A DNA stretch of 64,000 bases from Agrypnia vestita (GCA_016648135.1 JADDOH010001999.1:62001-126000); one strand, 5' to 3'; positions 12,345-24,221 are shown, counted from the stretch's first letter. The notes: a model not told the origin generated them from the letters alone. Translations and numbers: made by a program.

Positions 12345-12600
12345 GAAAATGTGAGTGTCCACGTTGGATGTAGAGCATTTGATCACATTGTTAAAGTGGC
12401 GATCTCCATGGATCTTCCCCGAATGAAATCCAGAGGAAGACCAAAAAATTCATGGGATAATTTATCCATGATGTTATCGCAGAGGCATAGATTGGGTGAC
12501 GTTATCCAGGACAAAAGAACGTACAGCCTAAGCACAAAGAGAGCTGACGCCAACAATTGACGATGCCAGTGAGTTGAGATGAAGCAAGGGGAAGAAGAAG
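12345..12600 (+). pseudogene. LINE C-terminal relic
   Basis: The frame 12351-12560 reads VKVAISMDLPRMKSRGRPKN, SWDNLSMML, then a TKRADANN end. This follows the insect LINE C-terminus RGRPK..W.D.....R.....TRRADP. GAAGAAGAAGAGG follows as the simple tail. Conserved arginines and tryptophan near the end are lost, so it is decayed. Confidence 0.65.
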
Positions 12601-13953
12601 AGGTTTTGATAAGATAAGAATTCCTACTCACCCAGAAGAATTCTTTTGTGTCAGTGTGTGCCGCATATGCGGTAGTATGGATAAATGTGTACAGCAGAGC
12701 CGATAAATTAGGGTATAAAGGATACTCACTGTCAGAACTTGCGATTTCTTGTAAGAATTTTTATAGGTTGTGGTTACGAACAGTAATATTACTTATTAGC
12801 GCTACAACGGTCGTTAAATGGCGTACAGTGGGGTTCTTAAATGCTTCGCAGATCAGATTAGATGCTCCATTACTTTATCAAAGACCACGGATATCAGAAA
12901 TGACTGCTTATTTTCCCTCGAGAGAAGTATGCAACGATTGCACATATCCAGCGATTGATTCAGATCGAATAAGAGAGGTAGTAATCGAATCGTTCAAAAA
13001 CGAAATAACCTAAATTTGATAGTACATCACGTAATTTTCTCACTTTTAACTTCACTAAACCATGATCAATATTAAATTCGAATACTATACATATAAAAAA
13101 AGTCTTAAACGGTTTTTTGGGAAGCCAGAATTTTTTTTTTTTGCAACAAATCAAAAAGATTAAGAATATTCAAAAAGTGACCGCAACTAATGCCACTAGT
13201 GTATATTTGTGAGAAGATAGATTTGTCTGTTTAATACGGAGCCGATAAATTCACGCGTTTAATGATGTTATTCGAAAATCCAGGATATTCCTGATTCCGT
13301 ATCGGCGAGGGGAAAGTGTCAAAATATTATCATTTTCTTTGATTTACGAGCGGTTTCGTTTAAAGGCGCGCACAAAAGCGCATCAGCGACACGGTGATTT
13401 ATTGCGGAGAGTAAAATAATCGCGAGATTCTCGAGAAAAATATTTCAACCCCGCGAGCCTGCCTGCGAGAGGGTTTGTATTCACCCTGTTACCTCACCGG
13501 GGTTGGTAAAGTGGGTAAGGGCTTAACCACCTGCGCTCGCAATCATGTATTACCACGATAAATCTACGATTATTTAGAAATTTTGTTGTTCGCTCGGTCG
13601 ATGTACTGAGTTGTTTTAAAATTAATTAGAAATGAAGATGTTTTGTTTTTAGATTTATGAGTGGATTGTGTTTTTGTTAAATTAAATTGTAGTGTTTTAC
13701 CGAGGGCTACAGTTCCGTTTCGTACCCTTCACGGTCGTTGGGTATCCCCGTGAAACCTTTTTGGAATTTTCTGCTGAGTACGCGCGCGTGTTTTCTGATT
13801 TTCTTTCGGTCCACTTGCCATGTTTGACATGGTTCCTACAGTTTATATTGGCTCGTTGTAGGTATCATATCGTCGCTACAATTTTATCTCTGTGATTGTC
13901 ACTTAATTAAAATTTTACCGTTATAAAAATCATATTAATTAAACATTATTACA
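12600..13953. other. Unassigned sequence with moderate GC patches
   Basis: Patches at about 12650-13000 and 13290-13560 are GC-richer than average. An ATG-started frame of 121 codons (12648-13013) has no recognised domain and no clear context. A minus-strand frame at 12960-13154 is low complexity. No gene is claimed. Confidence 0.4.
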
Positions 13954-14009
13954 AATAATACTTTGTATTTGTAATATTACAAAAACATTACAAATACAAA
14001 GTATTATTT
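13953..14009. repeat. Perfect hairpin
   Basis: A 23-bp left arm (13953-13975) pairs with a 23-bp right arm (13987-14009); both contain ACAAAGTATT or its reverse. The loop is 11 bases. May be the core of a small foldback MITE. Confidence 0.8.
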
Positions 14010-14309
14010 TTAACCAATTATCATATGTGTTTATTCTTACAACTGTTATATTACAATTGATTGTGTTTGAAATTGCATTTTTTTTAGTTATATGTCATAT
14101 CAAACATAATAATTCTGTTGTATGTCTGTCGGTCCCGGTTTGAACCCCGAGCGATATTGCCGCCAGCGCATATGCGTGACCTGTCAAAAATACAGTACGT
14201 ATAGAACATAGCAAAGATGCGTACCATTTGTACCACTTACTGCCAGTAGGGGAAATATAAAAAAAATGTTGAAGTAAAAGTCGTTATAACTATATATGGG
14301 TGTCGGCTA

Positions 14310-14372
14310 TAAATAAGTAAATACTTCTTAATCTTTAGGAACCGGCATGTAAAAGTACCGTTTTTTTAAATT
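14310..14372 (-). repeat. Fragment related to the Helitron B interior
   Basis: On the minus strand it reads GGTACTTTTACATGCCGGTT and CCTAAAGATTAAG, matching GGTACTTTGACATGCCGGTT and CCTAAAGAATAAG at 11700-11735. No CTAG end is visible nearby. Confidence 0.55.
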
Positions 14373-16545
14373 GGATTATTTTTTTTATTTGATGATTATT
14401 ATATGAAATTCAGTACAAAAAATTGATATTTTTTGTATTTAATTTTAAAAATTACAAATAAAATTATTTGATTGAGAAGTTCAGGTTCTTCCAGGAAACG
14501 CGAAAATTGGTTCCATTTTCATGGCATAAATATTTTTTTTTTTGTGAAATGCGTAAAAGTTTCTTACATCATAGATGAGTCTAGTGAGACAAGCAAGGAG
14601 CTGTTTCAAATTAATTAATATTCTCGGATCAATCATTAAATAAAAGTATTTTTATATATATTTTTTTTTGTTATATTTACATTTTTTATATTCCAGTTTA
14701 ATAATTATTTAATAAGCGCACCCATTACTATATCGCATATGTCATTGGTATTAATCATTAAACAAAATATGTAATTATTTTGTAACAGTGTCCCTCACTA
14801 ACGCTACCAGGCCCAAATAATAATGAGGTATTAGAAGCAAAAAAAGCATAATTATTTATTTAATAATGTCTGTCACAAACGTTATTAAGACGCTACGCTA
14901 CTTAAGGAAGCGCTGTTTTCACAGCCTTAACTGTCAGCCAAAATATTATTTTTAGTAAAAATAGATCATTTTGACGAGTTAAAGCTGGTATCTTATATAA
15001 AAAAATTTACATTAAAAAAACCTTTTAACTATCTCTCGCTTATAGTGCTTAGTTAAACTAATGACATATTCAGAATAACTACCCTTCGCAAGCCACCGCA
15101 TGAGATAATTTCTAACCCGAATAACCCTATACGTTGTGACGGTGGTGTTACGTATTCATACGAATGCGAACGTGTATCGGCAACCCTGTCGTAAATTCAA
15201 ATGAAATGCTTCACAGAAGCGGCAGATTGTAGCAATCAAGAATTGTATTGCGCACAAGATGCCTTTCTTTATTTATTAAGGTAGTGTTGGTGCTACGGCG
15301 TAGGCTAACATAACATGGCATTGGAGCGATTTTGCAATGCTGTATGAGTATTCCCGGCTGTTCTTATACTCACCTTGATACGAAAGCGAAAGAAGATTAA
15401 AAAAAATATTTTTGAAAATGTGATATTTTTATGATTTATCCTTTTTTATTTTTGTGTAAATATCAGGAAGGATGGGGAAATTAATAAAGACGTGACGATT
15501 TTTAGACATGCAAAATAACTTCTAGTTCTCGACAAGTTACTTCCCAATAAACTAACTTCCGGACAAGCCAAACCCTTGAAGGCGAATCGTCTTAAAAAAA
15601 TGTAGTATTTATTATATAATTAGGTAAAATACAAAAAAAACACAAAAAAGAACGAAAAATAAAACAAAGGTTTAAGGTTAATCGTTCTACTGTGTCTGCT
15701 GTGTTTTCCGATGGTACCATTATTTATTACCGATTGCTTTTACTTGTAATTAAAAGTAGTGATCAAAAAAAAAAATCGTAAAAATTGATAATTTCTGTAG
15801 CACCATTATCGTTATAAAATTCAGCTCAAGGGCGCTTTGCACAAACATTGTTTAGTCCAACACAAGTATTTAATTTAATGAAAATGATTTTACAAAAATG
15901 GGCGTTTTGAGTGCTTTTTTTTTTTAAACACTGTTTCTGATGCACTGTTCCATATTATAAAGGGAAGAGACTCCCAGGCCTTTGGGCCTGCCAACGTAAC
16001 TGCCAGTTCACTAATTTTTTGTAAAAAAATATTCAAGTTACAATAACAAATCATCCTGCAGCTGAAGTTGTGGCTGATCTCAGAATTTCTATGTAAATTT
16101 ATCTGATTGTTAATAATAATATCTTGGTATTGCTTTGATATTTTTTTGTCTTGTAATTTTTTTTCAGAATTCGATTTAAATAATTATTATTTAACAGGCA
16201 TTGATGGTTTCAATAGGCAAGTAACTTTTTTTTCAGTACGTAAGTATTTATGTACAATGCGACAATTTTTATATGTATAGGTATATTAAAACATTTTTTT
16301 TAAATTTTTGGTCCTTCTTTCTTTGGGAACTTGAATTCGGTAAATGGCTATTTTACTTACAAATTCAGTACCTACTTATTTCAAGTGTTTCAAAATATTC
16401 ATAAATTCAAGTGTTTCAAAATATTCATATCTACCGTGGGAATTCTAGCACTACTTTTTTTTTTGTGCTAGTATAACAGATTTTCAAGTTCAAGAATTAT
16501 ATTAATACGAATTTTACATTAAAAATACGAAAATATAATGATTTT
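14372..16545. other. AT-rich sequence, no gene seen
   Basis: A moderately GC-richer part lies at 15080-15380 without a recognised motif. The direct duplicate TTCAAGTGTTTCAAAATATTCATA occurs about 30 bases apart near 16380 and 16408. Confidence 0.4.
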
Positions 16546-16795
16546 ATTTTTTAGCAGAGATGCGAATACGGAATGCATGTCCCATCAATATTCTTACTTT
16601 TCTCAAAATAAGCTTGTATAGTGAAATAATTTATTGTGCTATGAAAATAGGACTAACTTGCTGGAGTCCCGGAATGAGTGTGTGAATGAATGAGTATGCT
16701 CGCATAGTGTTCTAATAGTCGTAGTTGAACTACGGACTATTAGAACACTATGCGAGCGCTATGACCACCACACCAACAAGCATGTTCTATGTTCT
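16545..16795 (-). mobile_element. tRNA-derived SINE, family B, copy 2, with internal hairpin
   Basis: Shares GAGATGCGAATACGGAATGC, CAATATTCTTACT and GCTATGAAAATAGGACTAAC with the other copies. The region that should carry the B box is replaced by a large hairpin (about 16706-16764) with arms GCTCGCATAGTG... and ...CACTATGCGAGC, so the promoter is interrupted. Confidence 0.75.
16706..16764. repeat. 29-bp-arm hairpin inside a SINE
   Basis: The left arm starts GCTCGCATAGTGTTC and the right arm ends GAACACTATGCGAGC, with a single extra G in the right arm and almost no loop. It duplicates SINE sequence in inverted orientation. Confidence 0.85.
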
Positions 16796-16799
16796 CAGT

Positions 16800-17515
16800 G
16801 TGATGAAATATAATTATTAACTTAAACAAAAAAAATTGTTTTACCCTTGTTCATTTCTGAGAATGTCGATTGGTGTCAATATTAATTTAATATATAACTA
16901 CCGGTTATACAGTGGTTAAAACAATGCGTTATCATCAGAATTTTTATTAGATAAAGATTCAATAATAATAATAAAAATTAACTTATTAATAATTATTGAC
17001 TCATCAGTAATTTACGTAGATGGTGTGTTATAATAATATCGAACCTTTATTTATTCTCCCCAAAAAATGAAGCACCATGTCCTTTACATGTGTAAGAGAC
17101 ATTCATGCGTATGCGTTAATTTTTTATTCACTCTGAAAATGCATCGTACAGTCTGATACCATGATCCTGCTACATCTATGTCTTTGAGCAGCATATTGCA
17201 GACATTTCATTTAATTTTGACAAATTTTTTCAAAAGTTGATATATGTTCGGACTTCGGTAATGCAGGACCGTCATCCGAGAACATTTGAATGAAGTAAAA
17301 GTAAGAATTGGATTGGAATATTAAATAGTTGCCGAGTATTAAGGCTTGAAGAGAGTGTCGAGTGACTGGACATCAAGCAGCGACAAGTTCGTAGTACCTG
17401 TTCTTCGCATCCAATTTAGACTTTCTAGGCCAAACAAAGCATTTTCCTGGATTATAAAGCTCTTTAATCTCCCAGATATTCCCAGCATTCCTCAAGTTAA
17501 AAATACTGCTTAAAA
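16800..17515. other. AT-rich sequence, no gene seen
   Basis: The part from about 17210 may be an eroded upstream portion of the mariner relic that follows, but no transposase motif could be confirmed. Confidence 0.4.
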
Positions 17516-17700
17516 GGATCCGGTGTTTGAATTAAGAGAAGACAAGGCGAAACGCGATGGCCCAGGTGAACACCATTCCAAAATATGCAATTCAAAAATA
17601 TACCTATCCAACAACGGTGGGATCACTGGGAAAAGTGTGTTCATCACCAAGGGGAATTTTATAAAGGAGATTAGAGTAATTATAGTGTTTAAGAATAAAT
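17515..17700 (+). pseudogene. Mariner-like transposase 3' relic
   Basis: The frame VFELREDKAKRDGPGEHH with following SNNGG and ITKGNF parallels the relic at 33411-33540. The two DNAs share TTTGAATTAAGA, GAACACCATTCCAAAA and CACCAAGGGGA. It corresponds to the region after the last catalytic residue of mariner transposases. Confidence 0.5.
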
Positions 17701-17789
17701 GTGTTCAACTTAAAAATAAAATTTTAGAAATGCAGGTAGCGTTCAGATGTGTAATACATACTTATCACGAACTAAATTCTCAATACTAA

Positions 17790-18316
17790 TTTTCATCTAG
17801 GAATTTGCTTATTACATCATAGATTTAATTGACGTTAGAATAAACGCATTCTGTGTTTGTGCAGTGATTTTATGCCTTGCCTAACTTCATGATTTATTAT
17901 ATAAATATTTTTAAATTTGTGTTTTCTAATGTATATTAATATATAATAATATAATGTAATATTCTAAATGTGGCCCATTCTGTAACCGGTTATTCCCCTA
18001 ATTATCACAAAATGTTTTATATTTTACTTTAAAGTCATAGTATCTATCTGGGTCGATAATAAACAACCTTTTAAAAATTTGTATGTTTAAAAATTAAAAT
18101 ACCTGAAGACAAAGCATTGGATGGTTCTTTCTTCCATTCTTACAGGTTCTAAAATTTATAGAATCCCTAAAATTCATCTTGTTATACATATCCATTTCAA
18201 AATTAGCCAAGCTCGTGCCCTTTATTCTTCAAAATTATTCTCAATTTTTTCCACATCATTTCTAAAAAAAATCAATTAATTTAACCCGCAATACGTATGA
18301 ACTGTATCGAAATATT
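17790..18316. other. AT-rich sequence, no gene seen
   Basis: Nothing recognised. Confidence 0.5.
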
Positions 18317-18504
18317 CAATGTTGTTGAGCGACCCTTTTTTTAATTGTATTAATAATGGTAAGATCAGCTTTACATTCATTCCTAATACCTTCATTCTTT
18401 AATCTATCATAAATGGATTTACTACATATACTTCTTCTAAGGGATCTCATCCGCATTGCATTCCACTTTTGTTCATCTTCTGCCAGCTCGGGCGTCACTT
18501 CCAT
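18316..18504 (-). pseudogene. LINE reverse-transcriptase C-terminal relic
   Basis: The frame includes KWNAMRMRSLRRSICSKSIY, then DRLKNEGIRNECKADLTI. This fits the LINE segment 'E-RMLRR..GV...DR.RNE.IR..L' that follows the polymerase palm in RTE-like elements. Short and isolated, so 5'-truncated and decayed. Confidence 0.5.
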
Positions 18505-18932
18505 TTTTATGTCATTTGACTAAGTAATGATAGCATGAAGGCTGGCCGATTGATGTAAAAATAGATAAATAAATATTGAACAGCGAACTGTTATAACGTA
18601 TTTTGTTATTAAATATCTGTGGTGATACATCCCATCACACACTGAACGCATCCGTCAGCGCGGCACCGGACCACTACTATCAATAATAATGCGCTAGCTA
18701 AATACACTATCCATTGCGATAGCTACTCCAGGCTATCCTCATTCTCTTTCCTGCACCGGCTCCATCAGCAGCTTGCGTGATGCACTCCGTTTTTTTTTTA
18801 AATACGAGAACAAAGCCATCGTGACCTAATAGCTAAATAAATTAAGTGTATTTAAATACTATTTATTTAATTTAAAATATGTTTTACTTTACTTTGTAAT
18901 ACACACACAATATGAGCTATTAAATTACAACT

Positions 18933-18970
18933 ATAGTTTCGAGAGGAGCAGTCCCTCTCATCATCAGGTA
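18933..18970 (-). ncRNA. Hammerhead-like core A-left
   Basis: On minus: CTGATGA (18967-18961), one extra T, helix II GAGAGG/CCTCTC (6 bp, loop GACTGCT), GAAA, then the palindrome ACTATAGT as short helix III. Confidence 0.5.
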
Positions 18971-18991
18971 TAGATAATAACTTATTATCTA

Positions 18992-19037
18992 TACCTGATG
19001 ATGGAGAGGGACTGCTCCTCTCGAAACTATAGTTGTA
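18992..19037 (+). ncRNA. Hammerhead-like core A-right
   Basis: CTGATGA 18995-19001, helix II GAGAGG 19004-19009 with CCTCTC 19017-19022, GAAAC 19023-19027, palindrome ACTATAGT 19026-19033, then T at position 17. Helix I is only 3 bp (TAC/GTA). Two unpaired bases precede helix II here. Confidence 0.5.
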
Positions 19038-19099
19038 ATTTAATAGCTCATATTGTGTGTGTATTACAAAGTAAAGTAAAACATATTTTAAATTATAAT

Positions 19100-19978
19100 G
19101 TTGCACCACGAAGTATCTGCCAAATCTTTCAAAGACTATTTATTTAATTCTTTAAAAACTTATGTACATTAAAAAAGCCTCTAACTTAACTTAATGTTGG
19201 CCAAAAACATTTATGTGAAAACACAGTTTTTTTCTTCAAAATATGTCATTTCATTTTATTTATATGTTGCGAAATATAATAGATGTTTGTGATGTACGTG
19301 TATTAAAGAGTGCAAACAAATAATATCGAATATGTTAATTTATATCCTGGCTTATTTTACATAGATAATAACATTTGAAATATACATAATGATGATAAAA
19401 GTGAATAAAAAAATTGACCCATACAAACCAAGTTTTTATTATACTACCTTTCTCATTGAATCAGGTTTCGTGCCTACTGCACGCGTCGGGGTCATTATTA
19501 ATTTGTATTGATTCAAATTTGGAAAAAGCATTAAAATTTCGAAAAATAGAAAATTATACTATAATTATTAAATTTTTTAAGAGAAAATTTGTTGTATCAT
19601 TTTTATCGTTGCCACAAGTCTGTCTGCAAAGTTTAAGCTCGATTAAAATCGATCCAAAAATTTTCCGGCAGACAGCAAACCGCAGACGCTTCGAGTTAAA
19701 AGAAAGGGAGTAAAAATAAAAGACAATAGTCGTAACAATAGTCAATAAAACATAATAAAATAAGTAACAATATTAAATAAAAAATTATTAAGATAAATTA
19801 AACTTTATTTATATCTGGCATCGCAGAGAATTATTAATTAAATATCAATTCAATGTTGCGGCAGAGAATAATGTTCACTTGTAATCTTAGATCGCATTCT
19901 ATTTTAGTTTAGTATGCCTACAAATTTTATGCTATGATTATTAAATTTATGTTTTAGTCAACTTGCATTTTTTTTTTA
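19100..19978. other. AT-rich sequence, no gene seen
   Basis: Overlapping open frames at 19414-19745 have no recognised motif. Confidence 0.45.
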
Positions 19979-20155
19979 AATAGAGATGCGAACACGGAAT
20001 ACGTGTCACATCAATATTCTTACTATTTTCAAACTAAGCTAAACGCTTGTGCTATGAAAATAGGACTAACTTGCTGATCTGGAGTGAGGTTCGAACCAGT
20101 GACGTTTGGATCATGAGGCGAGAGTCCTAACCACAAGACCAACAAGCTACTTTTA
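19978..20155 (-). mobile_element. tRNA-derived SINE, family B, copy 3 (best head)
   Basis: Minus strand: the head TTGGTCTTGTGGTTAGGACT fits an A box and GGTTCGAACCTC fits a B box, about 35 bases apart as in a tRNA. The body shares GCTATGAAAATAGGACTAAC and GAACACGGAATACGTGTCAC with its relatives. The T run at 19970-19979 is the reversed A tail. Confidence 0.85.
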
Positions 20156-20207
20156 ATTAATTAATATCGCATAACGCGTCTGCCGAGATTAGTTTTCTAA
20201 GGAGATA

Positions 20208-20459
20208 GTGGGAGTCACATCGATAGACAGAGTGAAAAGTGCCGACATAAGGCACACACTCGGCATGGAGCCCCTCTTCCTACACGTAGAAATATCACAC
20301 GTGAGGTGGCTTGGACATGTGCTAAGAAGGCCAGAGGAACGAATACAAATAAGAATCCTCCCGGCAACCCCGGAAGAAAGACGGCTGGTGGGTCGCCCCA
20401 GATTAAGCTGGGAGAAGCAACAGACGAATGTGTATGAAAAGAGAATGGGTCTAGACTGA
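20208..20459 (+). pseudogene. LINE reverse-transcriptase C-terminal relic
   Basis: An 83-codon open frame contains RHTLGMEPLFLHVEISHVRW, LGHVLRRPEERI and GRPRLSW. This is the RWLGHV..RR / GRP...W signature of the C-terminus of RTE-like insect LINEs. Only the last part of the polyprotein is present, as usual for 5'-truncated copies. Confidence 0.8.
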
Positions 20460-21150
20460 TTGACTCATGTAGAACCAGCGCAAGACAAAGGAACATGGAA
20501 ACACCTTGTCGAGCCTTTGGGTCCTCGACCCTACTAGGACAAGTGGATGTTGATACCGAACCATACAACCACACATAAACATGACTAGAATGCGCATGGT
20601 ACAAATTGCTTACTTTGAGTAATTACGTGTTTGTTCCTAAATCTTCCATGTAAAATGCGTATTACACTCACATTGGATAGTCTTGGATACCAAATTGGTA
20701 TAAAAGTAATAAATACCGTATTTGCAATAAAAGTAATACAGTATTTCAAAATAACAACGAGACACAGACGAGAAACAGACGAGACACAGACGAGACATGA
20801 GATTGCAGTCTAGCAATAATATTCGATCCATGTCTGTTGATTCAATCAAGCACATAGTGCAAATACGACGATCAAAATAATTTGATATTCATCATGTTCA
20901 GTGTTTCCAAATATTCTTAATACCTTTGATATTTGAACATTGAGACAACAAAGACATAAAGATGCTTTTGAGACGTGTGTTGTGAATCTCATAGGTACCC
21001 TTCAGAATAAATAAGTATTGGGTGCGGTGGAATTAACTTTTTTTAAATATTTATTTACATTCAATATAATGATGTTTAAAGGTCCATATGATAAATAGCA
21101 TATCACTTCTCACAGCAACTGCTAAAATACAATGAAACGCAGAACTGTTA
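20459..21150. other. AT-rich sequence, no gene seen
   Basis: The first 100 bases may be LINE 3' UTR. A short GAGACACAGACGA direct repeat lies at about 20759-20795. Confidence 0.4.
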
Positions 21151-21350
21151 GATCGTGAGGAAGCGCGAGACCGACCAGCCGCAAGAACTGACACCCAAAA
21201 AGATATCCGCAAATTACATATTACAGTTCTACATCGGAAAAGACACAGGCGTCATTCAGCACAGTGGCGACATCTATCGACCTTTACATATACTAAGATT
21301 AAAAACCATGGGGGAGATATCACCACATGGCGGTAATAAAGTTATAAACA
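21150..21350 (+). repeat. Interspersed repeat Q, copy 1
   Basis: Shares with 26335-26520, in order: ACCAGCCGC.AGAACTGA, AAAGA.ATA, GTTCTAC.TC, ATTCAG and ATCTATCGA-type blocks, ending AGATTAAAAACCAT. An open frame (21155-21439) runs through it, but the second copy is broken, and no domain is recognised. Confidence 0.6.
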
Positions 21351-21612
21351 GATATGCCTTTTGGTGTGAAAACGTTTATCAAAATATCCCATTGTTTTTC
21401 TTTTGTATTTTAATACATAAGCTAACAATTTTCTTTTAAGTCAATTTATCTTTGAATTAAAATTTATTATTCTTCAGATTTTATTCTCTTAAATAATGAA
21501 TATACAGAATTATTTTTCTAAAAATTCAGCGGTATCAATATATTATATATCCGTATTTGTTTAAAATTTGTGTGCACTATATTTTATTTGCACAAAATAT
21601 TTCGTAATATAA

Positions 21613-22119
21613 TCTGTACCTACAAAACTCAATGTCTATCTGTCTTTCTATTCTCTATAGAAATCTATACCGTTTATCCGATTCGACACAAATTTTGCAT
21701 AGTTATGCTGTAGGACCCGGCAGGTATAGGCGATATTTCTCCTCTCCCCTTTTATCCCTTCCCCTCTCCCATATATATTGTCAATGCAAATCTGTACCAT
21801 TTGACTGATTTGTCTCAAATTTTTTATACTAATTCTTTAAGATCAGTCGGGTAATAGAGGCGACATTTCCTCTTCCCCCTCAGATATATTTCCTATGCGA
21901 ATCTATACCGTTTAACAGATTGGACCCAAATTTTGCGTACATATTCCCGACGGAAAAAATATGCCACATTTCTTCCCTAGGCGTCCTATCCATCCCACCC
22001 TTTAAATGGAAACATTGTTTTAATTAGAAGGTTCGTAAAACAATGGAACTTTGTTTTCACCCATAAATTTATTTTCAATTTAATCCTTAACCCATGCAAC
22101 GCTGGGTACGAACAACTAG
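21613..22119 (+). mobile_element. Non-autonomous Helitron, family A (longest copy)
   Basis: Begins TCTGTACCTACAAAACTC after A. The 3' end has a hairpin ACCCA..TGGGT, then CTAG at 22116-22119 followed by T. Internally a segment of roughly 110-130 bp recurs three times (each with CTGTACC/CTATACC, GTTTGAC, AAATTTTGC or AAATTTTTTA), explaining its larger size relative to the other copies. Confidence 0.8.
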
Positions 22120-23190
22120 TTAATACATAAAGATAATTATCGTAAAACATGGCACATAGCTATAGAGGTCAATAAAATTGAAATGAGTAATACGTGAATG
22201 TACATAAATATGGCGGTAATTACGTGTTATGCTTTTACAGAAATGCAATCCTGACTGCATGTACCTTTTACTCACTCGAATGCGTACAGTAAAATATCGG
22301 TTTTAAACAGTGTCTGTGTCATGAAGACTGTATCCATGTTAATGTTAATGGATTAAATCCCATTAATATAAATTCATTCAAACACTTCCAATTTGGAGGT
22401 CTAATTTGCTCGCACGCCACTGGCATCGCACCGAAGTGAAATGAGATTATTGAAAATATACGTAGCTGATTGTAAATCATAATTTAAATTTGATCAAAGT
22501 TTATGCTGAAAATGACAGAATAGATAATTTAATTAAAACCTGATATATTGATGAAAGTCATGGTTTTGGTAAAGCTGGTAAAATATTAAAACCACACATA
22601 CTAGAATTACCGGGAAAGCACTTGAATATGTCACATGTACAATATATTATTTTCACGTTCATTTATTTGTCTGTAGTTTGACTTAAGATTATTGATTTAT
22701 TTTATTTGTAAATTTTTTAAACATTTTGTAAACATTTCAATAGTAAATTGGAATTTTAATGGCTAAGAAGCGGTTCGAAAACATTTTAATTGACAGCAAG
22801 ATGATCACCTCCAAAGTAGTTATGGATCCCTTATGCATGGACACATTTGCTCCAATGTCGATGGATGCTGGTAACATCTCCAAAACTCATCATATTTCTG
22901 TAGCTTGTGTATTTTAGAGGTTTTTTTTTTTTCAATTCTCTTATATTATTTTCAAAATGGTATAGTAGGGAGATGGTGAACTTATTGAGGGTTGATATCA
23001 ATACAACGGCGTCACACAATGCAGGGTCAGTCATCCGTGATTCCAAATTCTCAAATATTACGCACGTGATGCAGGGTCAGTCATCCGCGACCGCATTTTC
23101 TCTCAGAAAGATTATATGACATTCCATTACCTACTAAAACACTACATCGGAATCATCTTAAACGCTCTACAGGCCCTTTATAATTTCTAG
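22120..23190. other. AT-rich sequence, no gene seen
   Basis: A direct repeat of ATGCAGGGTCAGTCATCCG lies about 50 bases apart (near 23018 and 23069). No gene recognised. Confidence 0.45.
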
Positions 23191-23620
23191 AATAAACCTC
23201 TCGTAGGATTTTATCTATAAAAGGCGACACGTAACGCGGTGTCAGTTAATTCATTTCGTGGCAACAAGTGTGCGACGTCGCAGCGTTAGAACGAGTGTAA
23301 CCAGTGATTCGTGACGGTGATATTACAAAACTTAATACTACTAACAGAGTGATCACAGTGCGACCAGCAGTAATACCAGCGAAAGTGTATAAAAGGATAC
23401 TGGATAAATAGTGCCTTCTGATGTCTGGATAAGTTTCATTAGCGTCATTTCAGCCACGATTTAAGGCTTTGAAAACGCCATCTAGCAAAGCGTCTTACGG
23501 CGTTAGCGATGAATATTGTAATATAGAAAATTATATTTTTTGATAATTATTTATCAAGCTGTCTGTATTCGGTGTTGCTCGAGACACAAGTATAGTTACG
23601 ATAAAAAAGAAAAAATATTT
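23190..23620 (+). mobile_element. Solo LTR-like element, family X, plus orientation
   Basis: TTTATCTATAAAAGGCGAC resembles the minus-strand TTTATCTATAAAAAGCGGC at 37425-37865, and both have GTGCGACCAGC downstream. A full core promoter can be read (see next entry). The 3' portion is less similar to the other copies, so it may belong to a related family. Confidence 0.55.
23216..23280 (+). promoter_or_regulatory. TATA plus arthropod initiator (LTR promoter)
   Basis: TATAAAAGG at 23216-23224 and TCAGTT at 23243-23248 are spaced so that the initiator A (23244) lies 28 bases from the start of TATA, the canonical arthropod arrangement. GACGTCG at about +31 is close to a downstream promoter element. 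Confidence 0.65.
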
Positions 23621-23784
23621 TGGCTTTCCATTAGATTATAAAGAACCGTGCAAATTTTAGATAAAATCAGTCATATTGTATTGTGGGATAGGAGATTTTC
23701 AAGTCTTGTACATAAAAATAAATAATTTTTATTTTAAATCAATGATAATGGGAAACTTTTCATGAATTTAAAAATTACGAATGT

Positions 23785-23985
23785 ATCAAGTTGGTGAACG
23801 TTGGTAAATTGTGAATTTATAAAGATGGTGAACGTTGGTAAGTTATGCATTTATAAAGTTGGTGAACTTTGGTAAGTAGTCAATTTTTCAAGTTGGTGAA
23901 CGTTGTTGTGAATTTATCAAGTTAGTACGTCGTGAAATAAAGTCGGTGAACGTTTGCATGTTGTGAATTTATAATGGTGGTAAGT
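23785..23985. repeat. Degenerate minisatellite, ~34-bp unit
   Basis: Six or so units built on AAGTTGGTGAACGTTGGTAA and TGTGAATTTATCA/TATAA. It lies between the LTR-like element and the 3' end of the hydrolase gene and may be in or near its 3' UTR. Confidence 0.85.
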
Positions 23986-24221
23986 TTTACGTTTATTTTA
24001 AATTTAAATTTTTATTGGTTTAAATTGACTACAAATTAATTACAAGAATTAGTCAAATGTGCTGGAAAAAAATTTTGTTAAAATTTATAAATAAATATTT
24101 TAAAAATCATAAATACAGTATGTACAAAGAATCTCTTTTTTAAGAAATATGTGTGAATAAAAAATAAGTCAACAGAGTTCTATGAAACTGAAGGTTCTGG
24201 CCTACGCCATTTTTTGGATCT

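Larger units (their letters stand above)
18868..19095. repeat. Near-perfect foldback A carrying two hammerhead-like cores
   Basis: Arms of about 113 bp are complementary almost without mismatch around a centre at 18981 (one extra base in the right arm). Each arm contains CTGATGA, a paired helix and GAAAC, on opposite strands and pointing outward. Confidence 0.95.

Noticed and set aside
12648..13013. 121-codon plus-strand ATG frame
   Set aside because: No recognisable domain, no splice or promoter context, and AT-rich flanks; length is within chance for 64 kb on six frames.
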